Assembly (NCBI RefSeq): GCF_024305035.1
Contig: NZ_JAMWZB010000004.1
Span: forward strand, 1-64,000
DNA from: Algoriphagus sp.
GTDB taxonomy: Bacteria > Bacteroidota > Bacteroidia > Cytophagales > Cyclobacteriaceae
Direction: 5' to 3'
Length of the DNA stretch: 64,000 nucleotides
Numbering within the stretch: position 1 is the stretch's first letter; every line of letters begins with the position of its first letter. The notes beneath the pieces were generated by a model that saw only the letters and a program-made list of their open reading frames with translations, did not search any database and had not been told where the DNA came from. The translations under genes and the position numbers were made by a program. Positions 16,974-26,034 of this stretch are shown here, one piece after another.

Positions 16974-17891
16974 CTAGAGCTGTTCGAAATGGTCATTGAA
17001 AACCTTCTCTTTATATTCGGAAATCCATCTAATGAATGCTAATACAGCAGGTGGATGTTTTTTTTGCTTTAGCCAAATGAGTTTCCACTTGGCAGCCAAA
17101 GGAAGACCATCAAGCGGTAAGAGTTTGATCCGGCCATCCTTGACTTCTTTGCTCATGGAGAAATTGGACAAAAGTGATATGCCTAGACCTGCCATGATGG
17201 CCTGTTTGACCGCTTCGTTAGTCGCAAGCTCCATTTTACTTTGAATGTGAATATCCCGCTCCCGGAAAAATTTCTCCATCATTACCCGTGTACCGGAGCC
17301 CTGTTCTCTTAAGATAAATGGGATTTTTTGCCAATTTCCCTCTTCGATCAGTTTTTGATAACGGGCTGCATGTTCAGGGCTGCTGGCCAAGTGCCAGTGG
17401 TTTTCTGCCAAAATAATATTTTCCAAATCCAAATCGTCAGGACTGATTGAAACCAAGGCCAAATCTGTGCTATTTTCCTCCACATGAGACAATACTTTAT
17501 ACCGGTTTGATACTTCAAGACTGACTTCAACGTGGGGATGGATTTTCAAAAAATCGGCGACTAAATAAGGGATAATGTATTTTCCTGTGGAAACGGCCGA
17601 AATCCTGATCTTGCCTGCCAAAAGGCCTTTTAGCTCCAGCATTCGTTGCTCGATTTGATCCATTTCTGAAAAAATCCGATCTGCCATTCCCACGATTTCC
17701 TGGCCAAATTCGGTGATGTGGATTTGTTTTCCGATGATTTCTGTGAGCGGTACATCAAATTGTTCCTGGAGGTTTTTTAATTGCATCGAAACAGCTGGCT
17801 GGGTCATATTAAGCATTTTGGCAGCCTTGGTGATACTTTGGTATTTTTCAATAGCCTGCAGGGCGCGAAGCTGTGTAAAGGAAATATTCAT
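16974..17891 (-). CDS. LysR-type transcriptional regulator, CbbR/CmpR-like
   Basis: A 305-residue LysR protein. The N-terminal winged helix-turn-helix (about 1-60) contains QSITKAAKMLNMTQPAVSMQ, and the two-lobe effector domain follows from about 90. The overall pattern (IISLxxxG-type lobe, GTRVMMEKFF, TNEAVKQAIMAGLGISLLS) is that of regulators of carbon fixation and inorganic-carbon uptake. It is divergently transcribed from an SbtA-type bicarbonate transporter with an 86-base gap holding an inverted repeat. It is therefore the likely regulator of that transporter and of itself; the effector is unknown. Confidence 0.85.
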   Translation of the reverse strand: MNISFTQLRALQAIEKYQSITKAAKMLNMTQPAVSMQLKNLQEQFDVPLTEIIGKQIHITEFGQEIVGMADRIFSEMDQIEQRMLELKGLLAGKIRISAVSTGKYIIPYLVADFLKIHPHVEVSLEVSNRYKVLSHVEENSTDLALVSISPDDLDLENIILAENHWHLASSPEHAARYQKLIEEGNWQKIPFILREQGSGTRVMMEKFFRERDIHIQSKMELATNEAVKQAIMAGLGISLLSNFSMSKEVKDGRIKLLPLDGLPLAAKWKLIWLKQKKHPPAVLAFIRWISEYKEKVFNDHFEQL

Positions 17892-17903
17892 AAGGAAATC
17901 TAA

Positions 17904-17927
17904 TTATTATACCATATACGATAATAA
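17904..17927. promoter_or_regulatory. Candidate LysR operator
   Basis: An imperfect dyad: TTATTAT at 17904-17910 mirrored by ATAATAA at 17921-17927 around a 10-base centre. It contains T-N11-A spacings of the LysR type and lies between the divergent lysR and sbtA starts. AT-rich sequence makes chance dyads common, so this is a suggestion from position and symmetry. Confidence 0.45.
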
Positions 17928-17977
17928 AAAATTATGTTTTTGTTTTTTTTGAGATTTTTATCGCGAATATTTGCGTC

Positions 17978-18937
17978 ATGGATTTTCAGATTCTAATAAA
18001 TAACCTCACCAACCCAAGCTTATTATTCTTTGTGTTGGGGATTTTGGCAGTTAGGTTCAAGAGTGATTTAGAGATTCCGGGCACTTCGGCCAAATTTATA
18101 GCTCTTTATCTGATGCTTTCTATTGGATTTAAAGGAGGGCAAGAATTGTCTCACAGTGAATTTGAAATGTCCATTGTCTGGGCATTGCTCTTTGGGTTGG
18201 TGTTGTCCGCAGTGGTGCCATTTTATACCTTTTTTATCCTAAAAGGAAAATTGGGGACCGCCAATGCTTCAGCAATTTCGGCATCTTATGGGTCAATTTC
18301 TGCGGTGACTTTTGTGGCGGCTGTTTCGTTCCTAGAAAACCAAGGAATAAGTTTTGGCGGGCATATGGTTGCGGTGATGGCGCTTATGGAGGCGCCTGCG
18401 ATTATTTCCGGCGTGATTTTATTGCGCAAATTTTCCGAAGAGAAGCAGTCCAGTGGAATGAAAAAAACGATCATTCATGCATTTACCAATGGATCAGTAT
18501 TGTTGATTTTGGGGAGTTTGGTCATAGGTCTGATTGCAGATGAAAAACAAGCAGAAGGAATCAAGCCCTTTGTGACCGATATATTTAAAGGATTTTTGGC
18601 TGTATTTCTGTTGGATATGGGAATAAATAGTGGTCGAAAATTGAAGACTTTTTTCAAAAATGGATACTTCTCCACGCTATTTGCGATTTTGGTTCCGCTT
18701 TTCAATGGATCTGTGGTAGCCCTATTGAGTTATTGGATAGCAACTGAACCCGGAGATCGGTTTATATTTTCGATACTTGCCGCGAGTGCTTCTTACATTG
18801 CCGTACCTGCAGCTATGAAATTGGCAAACCCCACTGCTGATGAAGGGCTTTATATTCCCATGGCCCTGGCAATTACTTTTCCATTTAATATAACCTTAGG
18901 TATGCCCATTTATTGGATAATCATTCAACTGTTTTGA
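17978..18937 (+). CDS. sbtA: Sodium-dependent bicarbonate transporter, SbtA family
   Basis: A 319-residue polytopic membrane protein with about 10 segments arranged as two inverted halves. The first half starts LTNPSLLFFVLGILAVRFKS. Family features include GFKGGQEL, SAISASYGSISAVTFVAA, the mid-protein MALMEAPAIISGVIL motif, DMGINSGRK and ASASYIAVPAAMKLANP near the end. SbtA is the high-affinity Na+/HCO3- symporter of cyanobacteria; homologues in heterotrophic Bacteroidota probably supply bicarbonate to carboxylases. It is divergent from a CbbR/CmpR-like regulator. Its last 17 bases overlap the convergent DCC gene. Confidence 0.9.
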   Translation: MDFQILINNLTNPSLLFFVLGILAVRFKSDLEIPGTSAKFIALYLMLSIGFKGGQELSHSEFEMSIVWALLFGLVLSAVVPFYTFFILKGKLGTANASAISASYGSISAVTFVAAVSFLENQGISFGGHMVAVMALMEAPAIISGVILLRKFSEEKQSSGMKKTIIHAFTNGSVLLILGSLVIGLIADEKQAEGIKPFVTDIFKGFLAVFLLDMGINSGRKLKTFFKNGYFSTLFAILVPLFNGSVVALLSYWIATEPGDRFIFSILAASASYIAVPAAMKLANPTADEGLYIPMALAITFPFNITLGMPIYWIIIQLF

Positions 18938-19355
18938 GTGAAAAAGTTTCCTTATTCAAGAATTTAGCTTGTTCTTCAGGACACGGTAGACGGCAAGTGT
19001 TCTTTTTGCCAAACCAGCGATAGCGATTTCTTCCGATCCAATCGTAAATGGGGTCTCTGAGCCAAGAAGGCAATAAAATCAAAGGATATAAAACAGGCCA
19101 AAGTCCCGAAAGCGCTTTGGCTATTCGTAATGCGGCTGTGCTTTTGTAATAAACCTTATCGTTTTCCAAAAGCACCAAAGAATCCAAATAGTCTTCTTTA
19201 ACCTGGTAGTGCCGGAGCACTTTTTTGCTAAAGTCATCTTGCAAAGCCCCTACCAGAAACCGCTCCTTATGATCCCTTTTCATGATAAAATCTATGGAAG
19301 CATTGCAAAGATTACACACCCCATCAAAGAAAATGATGGACTTTTCTGGACTCAT
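18921..19355 (-). CDS. DCC family thiol-disulfide oxidoreductase (DUF393)
   Basis: A 144-residue protein with the defining DGVCNLC motif (D11-G-V-C14-N-L-C17), a thioredoxin-like CxxC. The conserved middle SAALRIAKALSGLWP and the tail WIGRNRYRWFGK are also present. The redox partner is unknown. The start ATG overlaps the stop of the upstream T9SS surface-protein gene as ATGA (19352-19355), so the two are translationally coupled. Its 3' end overlaps sbtA on the other strand. Confidence 0.9.
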   Translation of the reverse strand: MSPEKSIIFFDGVCNLCNASIDFIMKRDHKERFLVGALQDDFSKKVLRHYQVKEDYLDSLVLLENDKVYYKSTAALRIAKALSGLWPVLYPLILLPSWLRDPIYDWIGRNRYRWFGKKNTCRLPCPEEQAKFLNKETFSLKTVE

Positions 19356-22138
19356 CGAAGGATTTGGATTGTTCCTTTCAAATCCTGGCTTTGTTCATTT
19401 GGGTCAAGCACATCGAAGAATACGGTGCCCGAATAGAAATAGGTTCCAGCAGGTAAGTCACTGCCGCTCTGGTCTCTACCATCCCATCGAATGAAAATAT
19501 CGTTTTCATTTGATTCCAGGCTATTGTAGCTAAATACTTCAGCGCCCCATCGGTTTACAATTATGATTTCTACACCTGTCACAAATCTAGGACATTGGGA
19601 GAATGGATTGTCAAAGGCAATAAAGGTGTCATTTAGGCCGTCTCCGTTTGGAGTAAAGGTATTGGGTAATTCATAATTCGGACAATTTTCCACGCAGACG
19701 ATATTGCTGGGTTCGCTTTCATTTCCGGATCGATCGACAGCGGTGATGTAGTAGCATCCACGATAAGTTGTCAATTCTGAAACTCTGGTGGACAACTCCA
19801 AGGCAGATAATTCCTCAATGAATTCAAATTGGCTATCTTCTCCTTCATCGGTAAAATAGAGGCGATAACCTGCTAATTCATCGTCACATTCTCCGGAAAA
19901 ATCGGGTTCCCAGCTCAAATCATGGAAATATGTGCTTGAATTACAAGGAAGCTCGGCTACATATTCACTACACGCTGGCCCCTCAAAAGTCAACACAGGG
20001 GGACAAGGCAAGCGATTATCATCGGGTTTAGCACAGACGATTTGAGATTTGTTTTCTAAGGGATAGACCAAGCCGTCAACATTGTAGGATCCTTTGGTAA
20101 TCACATAATAGCAGTATTCAATTTCTTTTTCCAAAGGTTGTCCATTGAAGCTGCCGTCATCTAAAAACTGGAAGCCATCCTGAGTGACATCTACCTCGGC
20201 AATAAGCTCGAAGGTATCCTCATCCTGAGCAGCTGCGTCAGTTCGGTTTCGATAAACTTCATGCCTAAATTCTCCAACCGCATTATTCCAAGGAACATTG
20301 AATTCCCAGCTTAGCTCTATTGCCTCATTGATAATGGTTGGCTCTAGCCAAACCGAAGAAGCAGCGGAAGAGGTATCGATTTTAGTTCCCTGATCCAAAA
20401 GAATTACCTCATAATTATACACAAGATTTTCGGTGTTCAATCCCGTGTCGGTAAATAAGGTGTCGGAAGTGACTGTCAAAGAAGTTCTATTTTCATCCCC
20501 GGTAAACCCGGTGCTTCGGACCAATTCATAGGTAAATGGCCCGGGAAATTGGGTTCGATCGATGTCATATGGGGGGGTCCACTTGACAAAAATCTCTCCA
20601 TCATTTTCGGCGGTCTGCTCTACGCTGACATTGGTGATGATGGGAACATCCACATCAATGGTGATACAAATTTCTTCAGATACAATACTTTCGCCAAGTC
20701 TAGGTTCTGGGAAAGCGGCTACTAATCGATAGCAATAGGTGTTTCCCGGAGCTAGTCCCTGTCCACCGTTGAGGTCATCGAAGCTGAAGGTTTCCATATC
20801 GGTGGTCCCAATCAACTCATAACCCGGTCTGATGCCTGTTTCACAGCTGTCAGGTAGGTATGGGTCAGCATTAATTCTTCGCCAAATTTGCATTTCATCC
20901 GCCGAACTCGCACAAGAATAGGGGTCCCAGTTGAGTTCAACGCTGCGTCCGGGCATCTGCTCAAGATCGTTCCAGACCGGAGGAGGTCCGATCACCTTGA
21001 TTCGCCAGGTTTGGATATCAACCAATGCTGGCCCGGATCGGGGTTGATCGGTGATCCGAACCCGGATGTCATACTCCCTGGCTCGGACATGGTTACAAAC
21101 TGTCTGCCAATCAAAGTTTACAATCCCTGGGGTAGGCTGAAATTCGGACTCGGGATCATAGCTAGCCGGGGAGGTGGTAATTTCGAGGGGTTCGCCAAAG
21201 ACCTCAATTTTAATTGGGTCGCCGTCTGGGTCTTGACCCTGGATGATTTCTTCGATTAAGGTGCCAGCCTCAACACAAAGGTCTGGAGGGAGAATCAACT
21301 CCGGCCTCCGATTATTCGAATTTTCAATAATGATCTGCATGTCTCGTACCACATAGCCGATCTGCACCCATTCTCCATCTAGTTTACGATATTCTTTGAT
21401 CCGAAAAGCGACATTAAATTGTCCCGCAGTTCCGGGTGCATCCCAAATTAAATCTCCAAAAATCGGGTCTAGTTCAAGAAATGCAGGAGAAGTCCCATCC
21501 TCCTGATTAAAGCTGAACTCTGCGTTGGCGGGGCTTCTATAGTTATTTACCGGACGCTGGAAAAATTGTTTTGGGATGTCCATCTCATAAGCCAAACTAT
21601 CCCCATCCGGATCGTAAGCCCCGGGATTGTGTATGTATCGGACATTGACTGCGCCATTATCTACGGGAGGAATGGTTAGTATGGGTGAATTGTTGACTCC
21701 GATAAATGGGTCAATGGTGATTTGAGTCTCAACATAAAATGGCGTATCCACTGAATTATCCATATTCAGTGTTAAATCATTCCTGTTAAACTCCTGAAAT
21801 CGGATGGTATATGTTCCAGGACCCTGAAAGGTGTGTTCGATAACAAAGGTGTTTTTTTCGATTTGATTTCCTAAGCTCTCTACGGTTGAAAAACTGCTTT
21901 CGGTATTCAATTGCTCCTCACGCCCATCACCAAAATTGATGGTTCCCGGACCGAAGACTACATTGGAGCGGGTATCGGTGTAACCCACTACCGTGATCCG
22001 GTAAGTTAATGTCTGTACAGAAATCCGCTCAGCGATAATTTCACCTGCTCGAATATGGGTCGCCCATGCGGATGATATTCCGAGAAGAAAGAAAATGGTA
22101 AAAAGTCCTGTGGAAAGTTTGAGTTTCATGTTGTGCAC
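19352..22138 (-). CDS. T9SS type B cargo protein, gliding motility-associated C-terminal domain
   Basis: A 928-residue secreted protein. Signal peptide about 1-26, then the THIRAGEI start seen in many Bacteroidota surface proteins. Several Ig/PKD-like and fibronectin-III-like beta domains follow. Cysteines are frequent and often paired, suggesting disulfides. The last 110 residues (from about 819) are a canonical gliding-type sorting domain: PNTFTPNGDGLNDTF, VNRWGAEVF, WDGRDQSGSDLPAGTYFY and a final GTIQILR strand. It should be exported by the type IX system and attached to the cell surface; the ligand is unknown. The downstream DCC gene overlaps it by four bases. A second ATG lies three codons in. 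Confidence 0.9.
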   Translation of the reverse strand: MHNMKLKLSTGLFTIFFLLGISSAWATHIRAGEIIAERISVQTLTYRITVVGYTDTRSNVVFGPGTINFGDGREEQLNTESSFSTVESLGNQIEKNTFVIEHTFQGPGTYTIRFQEFNRNDLTLNMDNSVDTPFYVETQITIDPFIGVNNSPILTIPPVDNGAVNVRYIHNPGAYDPDGDSLAYEMDIPKQFFQRPVNNYRSPANAEFSFNQEDGTSPAFLELDPIFGDLIWDAPGTAGQFNVAFRIKEYRKLDGEWVQIGYVVRDMQIIIENSNNRRPELILPPDLCVEAGTLIEEIIQGQDPDGDPIKIEVFGEPLEITTSPASYDPESEFQPTPGIVNFDWQTVCNHVRAREYDIRVRITDQPRSGPALVDIQTWRIKVIGPPPVWNDLEQMPGRSVELNWDPYSCASSADEMQIWRRINADPYLPDSCETGIRPGYELIGTTDMETFSFDDLNGGQGLAPGNTYCYRLVAAFPEPRLGESIVSEEICITIDVDVPIITNVSVEQTAENDGEIFVKWTPPYDIDRTQFPGPFTYELVRSTGFTGDENRTSLTVTSDTLFTDTGLNTENLVYNYEVILLDQGTKIDTSSAASSVWLEPTIINEAIELSWEFNVPWNNAVGEFRHEVYRNRTDAAAQDEDTFELIAEVDVTQDGFQFLDDGSFNGQPLEKEIEYCYYVITKGSYNVDGLVYPLENKSQIVCAKPDDNRLPCPPVLTFEGPACSEYVAELPCNSSTYFHDLSWEPDFSGECDDELAGYRLYFTDEGEDSQFEFIEELSALELSTRVSELTTYRGCYYITAVDRSGNESEPSNIVCVENCPNYELPNTFTPNGDGLNDTFIAFDNPFSQCPRFVTGVEIIIVNRWGAEVFSYNSLESNENDIFIRWDGRDQSGSDLPAGTYFYSGTVFFDVLDPNEQSQDLKGTIQILR

Positions 22139-22451
22139 CTTTAATCTCTTATTTATCCCAAAACACTTCTCAAGTCCAAAAGTTATTGACCTGAGATTTA
22201 ATCTTCGGATTTTAATCTATACGAAATAAACGGAAGAAAGTAGAAAATATAACTAAAATCAAACAATAAAATTAAACAGGATGTTAAAAATTCGAATTTG
22301 AGAAGGAATTCAACAGATTAGAATCAATTTATTTAGAACCTTTTAAAATAAGAGTGAGCGGACTGAATGGATTGTTTGCTAGCTGTACCAAATGTAAATT
22401 TGACCACAGTTTCAGAAAACATTCGTTTTAAACCAATCCTAAAAAAATCGT
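22139..22451. other. Divergent intergenic region upstream of sdhCAB
   Basis: 313 AT-rich bases between the divergent T9SS protein gene and sdhC. Apart from the promoter candidate at 22372-22402 I see no RNA gene or reading frame here. Confidence 0.5.
22372..22402 (+). promoter_or_regulatory. Candidate sdhC promoter (Bacteroidota type)
   Basis: TTG at 22372-22374 and TAAATTTG at 22395-22402, separated by 20 bases, match the Bacteroidota -33/-7 pattern (TTG...TAnnTTTG). Transcription would begin near 22409, leaving a leader of about 43 bases before sdhC. Confidence 0.55.
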
Positions 22452-23132
22452 ATGAGTTGGGTTACCAAAACCTTAAGTAGCACACTGGGAAGAAAGCTGA
22501 TCATGGCCTTGACAGGTCTCTTCCTTATCCTGTTTTTAATGGGACACGTCTCCGGCAATTTACTGTTGCTGAAAGGAGATGAAGGCAAATCATTTAACAT
22601 CTATGCAGAATTTATGACAACGAATCCTGCAGTAAAATTATTATCCTACCTGACCTATATTTCGGTTATCGGTCATGTAATTTATTCCATCCTCCTGAGC
22701 CGAAAGAATAAGGCTGCCCGACCAATCGGTTATGCAGAGTCTAGAGCTTCAACCAATTCCTCCTTTTCGTCAAGAAATATGGGGATTCTAGGTACCCTAA
22801 TTTTAATCTTCCTAGTCGTTCATTTACAGAATTTCTGGTACCAAATGCACTGGGGGGAAATTCCAACGGTGACCTATGACGGGGAAACCTACAAAGATTT
22901 ATTCTCCATCGTTTCTTTTTCTTTCCAAAACGAATTATTGGTCATAGGTTATGTGGTAGCGATGGGGTTTTTGGCATTTCACCTTTCTCATGGGTTTGCC
23001 AGTGCGTTCCAGACTTTGGGTCTAAACCATAAGAAATACTCTCCGGCTATTCAGACCGTGGGAAAAATTTATTGTGTGGCAGTTCCGGCATTGTTTGCCT
23101 TTATGCCTCTTTACATCTATTTCACAAGCTAA
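22452..23132 (+). CDS. sdhC: Succinate dehydrogenase cytochrome b subunit
   Basis: A 226-residue membrane anchor with five predicted helices and His residues placed for two b haems (GHVSGN, SVIGHVIYS, LVVHLQNFW, FHLSHGFASAFQ). It begins with the TLSSTLGRKLIMALTGLFL segment typical of the single-subunit anchors of type B succinate:menaquinone reductases. It carries electrons from the SdhAB head to menaquinone. It is the first gene of sdhCAB, with sdhA 12 bases downstream. Confidence 0.95.
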   Translation: MSWVTKTLSSTLGRKLIMALTGLFLILFLMGHVSGNLLLLKGDEGKSFNIYAEFMTTNPAVKLLSYLTYISVIGHVIYSILLSRKNKAARPIGYAESRASTNSSFSSRNMGILGTLILIFLVVHLQNFWYQMHWGEIPTVTYDGETYKDLFSIVSFSFQNELLVIGYVVAMGFLAFHLSHGFASAFQTLGLNHKKYSPAIQTVGKIYCVAVPALFAFMPLYIYFTS

Positions 23133-23144
23133 TTAAAGTCCCGT

Positions 23145-25079
23145 ATGATACTAGATTCCAAAATACCTGCTGGTCCTTTGTCAGAAAAATGGACTCAGCA
23201 TAAGTTTAACAGCAAGCTGGTTAATCCGGCGAACAAAAGAAAATACGAAGTCATCGTAGTGGGTACAGGTTTGGCGGGAGCATCTGCGGCTGCTTCGCTT
23301 GCAGAGTTGGGTTACAATGTCAAAGCCTTTTGTTTCCAGGATAGTCCACGCCGGGCGCATTCTATCGCTGCCCAAGGTGGAATTAATGCTGCCAAAAACT
23401 ACCAAAACGACGGGGATTCAGTATTTAGGCTATTTTACGATACGATCAAAGGAGGAGACTATCGTGCACGAGAGGCAAATGTCTATCGGTTAGCCGAGGT
23501 TTCAGTAAATATCATTGATCAATGTGTCGCCCAAGGTGTGCCTTTTGCCAGAGAATATGGGGGGCTTTTGGCTAACCGATCTTTTGGTGGTGCACAAGTT
23601 TCAAGGACTTTTTATGCCCGAGGCCAAACCGGGCAGCAATTGCTACTTGGAGCCTATTCGGCATTAAGCCGTCAGGTTGCCAATGGTAAAGTGAAGCTTT
23701 ATCCACGTACTGAAATGATGGATTTGGTCGTTGTGGATGGCCACGCTCGCGGTATCGTGACTAGAAACTTAATCACCGGAGCTGTAGAAAGTCATGCTGC
23801 CCATGCAGTACTCCTATGTACAGGGGGATATGGCAACGTGTTCTTTTTATCAACTAATGCGATGGGTTCCAATGTAACAGCGGCTTGGAGAGCTCACAAG
23901 CGCGGTGCTTACTTTGCGAATCCTTGTTATACTCAGATTCACCCAACTTGTATTCCAGTTTCAGGTGACCATCAGTCAAAGCTGACCTTGATGTCTGAAT
24001 CACTTCGAAATGACGGTCGAGTTTGGGTTCCGGCCACAAAAGAAACTGCCGAAAAGCTTCGTAAAGGTGAAATTAAGGCCAATGATATCGCGGATAAAGA
24101 TCGAGATTATTATTTGGAGCGAAAGTATCCGAGCTTTGGAAATTTGGTTCCCCGTGACGTGGCGTCCAGAAATGCAAAATACGTTTGCGATGAAGGTCGT
24201 GGGGTAAATGAAACTGGTGAAGCGGTATTCTTAGATTTCCGTGATGCGATCAAGCGAGATGGAGAAGAGACAATCCGAGCCAAATATGGAAACCTATTTG
24301 ACATGTACCAGCAAATCACTGGCGAGAACCCCTACCAAGTGCCGATGATGATTTATCCTGCGGTTCACTACACGATGGGTGGGCTCTGGGTAGATTACAA
24401 TTTGATGACTACTGTTCCCGGCTTGTACGCTTTGGGCGAGGCTAATTTCTCAGATCATGGCGCAAATAGACTTGGAGCTTCGGCATTGATGCAGGGGTTG
24501 GCAGATGGATATTTTGTCATTCCTTACACCATTGGAGATTATTTGGCACAGATAGGGCCAAAGCCAGTAGATGCCAATCATCCAGAGTTTCAGAAAGCCA
24601 CTAATCAAGTAAAAGACAGGATCAACCAATTGCTTAACATCAAAGGCTCTAAGTCCGTCGATTATTTCCACAAAAAGCTGGGTAAGATTATGTGGGATGA
24701 GTGCGGAATGGCCAGAACAGCAGAAGGCTTGAAAAAGGCAAAAGCCGAAATTAAAGCGCTTAGAGTTGAATTCTGGAAAGATGTAAGAGTTTTGGGAGAT
24801 AATGAAGAACTCAATCAATCGTTGGAGAAAGCGCATCGAGTAGCGGATTTCTTGGAGTTGGGTGAGTTGATGATTGATGATGCGTTGAACAGAGAGGAGT
24901 CTTGTGGGGGTCACTTTCGCGAAGAATACCAAACTCCGGAGGGAGAGGCCCTGCGAGATGATGAAAACTTCGCTTATGTGGCAGCTTGGAAATACACGGG
25001 TGAAAATCAAGAAGAAGAGCTTCACAAAGAGCCTTTGGAGTTTGAAAATGTGAAGTTAACCCAGCGTTCATACAAATAA
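23145..25079 (+). CDS. sdhA: Succinate dehydrogenase flavoprotein subunit
   Basis: A 644-residue flavoprotein. The FAD-binding [10 protein letters not shown] is at about 40-49, and the His that would carry covalent FAD is in [11 protein letters not shown] (H72). Substrate-binding residues lie in QIHPTCIP, in the VPRDVASRN region, and in [16 protein letters not shown] and [14 protein letters not shown]. The long form without a short SdhD partner fits type B enzymes. It oxidises succinate to fumarate on the inner face of the cytoplasmic membrane. It sits between sdhC and sdhB in one operon. Confidence 0.97.
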   Translation: MILDSKIPAGPLSEKWTQHKFNSKLVNPANKRKYEVIVVGTGLAGASAAASLAELGYNVKAFCFQDSPRRAHSIAAQGGINAAKNYQNDGDSVFRLFYDTIKGGDYRAREANVYRLAEVSVNIIDQCVAQGVPFAREYGGLLANRSFGGAQVSRTFYARGQTGQQLLLGAYSALSRQVANGKVKLYPRTEMMDLVVVDGHARGIVTRNLITGAVESHAAHAVLLCTGGYGNVFFLSTNAMGSNVTAAWRAHKRGAYFANPCYTQIHPTCIPVSGDHQSKLTLMSESLRNDGRVWVPATKETAEKLRKGEIKANDIADKDRDYYLERKYPSFGNLVPRDVASRNAKYVCDEGRGVNETGEAVFLDFRDAIKRDGEETIRAKYGNLFDMYQQITGENPYQVPMMIYPAVHYTMGGLWVDYNLMTTVPGLYALGEANFSDHGANRLGASALMQGLADGYFVIPYTIGDYLAQIGPKPVDANHPEFQKATNQVKDRINQLLNIKGSKSVDYFHKKLGKIMWDECGMARTAEGLKKAKAEIKALRVEFWKDVRVLGDNEELNQSLEKAHRVADFLELGELMIDDALNREESCGGHFREEYQTPEGEALRDDENFAYVAAWKYTGENQEEELHKEPLEFENVKLTQRSYK

Positions 25080-25103
25080 TCTTGAATTAAAATTCATAGC
25101 TAT

Positions 25104-25853
25104 ATGAAATTGACATTAAAAATATGGAGACAAAAAAATAATGCTGATCAAGGCGGTTTTGTCTCATATCCCATAGATGGAATATCCAAGGACATGTCCT
25201 TTTTGGAAATGTTGGATGTGTTGAATGAAGAATTATCAAATCAGGGTGAAGATCCGGTGCATTTTGATCATGATTGCCGTGAAGGTATCTGCGGGATGTG
25301 TTCCCTTTACATCAACGGGAAGCCGCATGGTCCACAACAGACCACGACTTGTCAGTTGCACATGAGATCCTTCCATGATGGAGATACCATTACCATCGAA
25401 CCCTGGAGAGCAAAGGCTTTTCCTGTTGTCAAAGATTTGGTTGTAGATCGGTCAGCTTTTGACCGAATCATACAAGCCGGAGGGTATGTGTCTGTAAATA
25501 CAGGTGGAGTTCCCGACGCTAACGAGATTCCGATTCCAAAACGAATTGCTGATGAGGCGTTTGATGCGGCTACTTGCATTGGTTGTGGAGCCTGTGTTGC
25601 AGCTTGTAAAAATGCTTCTGCCATGCTATTTGTATCTGCGAAAATTTCTCAACTAGCCATGTTGCCACAGGGTCAAGTGGAGCGTAAAGAGCGTGCCGAG
25701 AAAATGATTGCCCAGATGGACTCCGAAGGTTTTGGTGCATGTACCAACACAGGAGCTTGCTCAGCTGAGTGTCCGAAGGGAATTTCTTTAACCAATATAG
25801 CGCGAATGAACAGAGAGTATTTCTCTGCGGTAGTAAGTAGCGAAAATGTTTAA
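25104..25853 (+). CDS. sdhB: Succinate dehydrogenase iron-sulfur subunit
   Basis: A 249-residue subunit. The [2Fe-2S] ligands are C58, C63, C66 and C83 (in CREGICGMC and TTTCQ). A ferredoxin-like [4Fe-4S] motif [11 protein letters not shown] is at 158-168 and a last cluster motif lies in [14 protein letters not shown]. It relays electrons from SdhA flavin to the cytochrome b haems. It is the last gene of sdhCAB, followed by a clear terminator. Confidence 0.96.
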   Translation: MKLTLKIWRQKNNADQGGFVSYPIDGISKDMSFLEMLDVLNEELSNQGEDPVHFDHDCREGICGMCSLYINGKPHGPQQTTTCQLHMRSFHDGDTITIEPWRAKAFPVVKDLVVDRSAFDRIIQAGGYVSVNTGGVPDANEIPIPKRIADEAFDAATCIGCGACVAACKNASAMLFVSAKISQLAMLPQGQVERKERAEKMIAQMDSEGFGACTNTGACSAECPKGISLTNIARMNREYFSAVVSSENV

Positions 25854-25874
25854 AAAAACGCGATTGTAAAAAGA

Positions 25875-25898
25875 AAAGCCGGCAAACCCGGCTTTTTT
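25875..25898 (+). terminator. Terminator of the sdhCAB operon
   Basis: An 8-bp stem AAAGCCGG/CCGGCTTT around a 5-base loop, followed by seven T. Confidence 0.88.
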
Positions 25899-26034
25899 TG
25901 TGCTTATCTAGGATAAGATAGGACTGAAATATCAAAATTTAGAATAAAACCTCATTTTATTTCAGTTTAGGGGTAGTTTTTGTAACTTTAAAAAATTATA
26001 TTCTCTAGAAGTTTGATACAAATCTTAAGACATA

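Noticed and set aside
20888..21259. 123-codon ORF antisense to the T9SS protein gene
   Set aside because: It lies wholly within the coding region on the opposite strand with no family resemblance.
24450..25025. 191-codon ORF antisense to sdhA
   Set aside because: It is a shadow of the strongly conserved sdhA frame, with a composition unlike a real protein.
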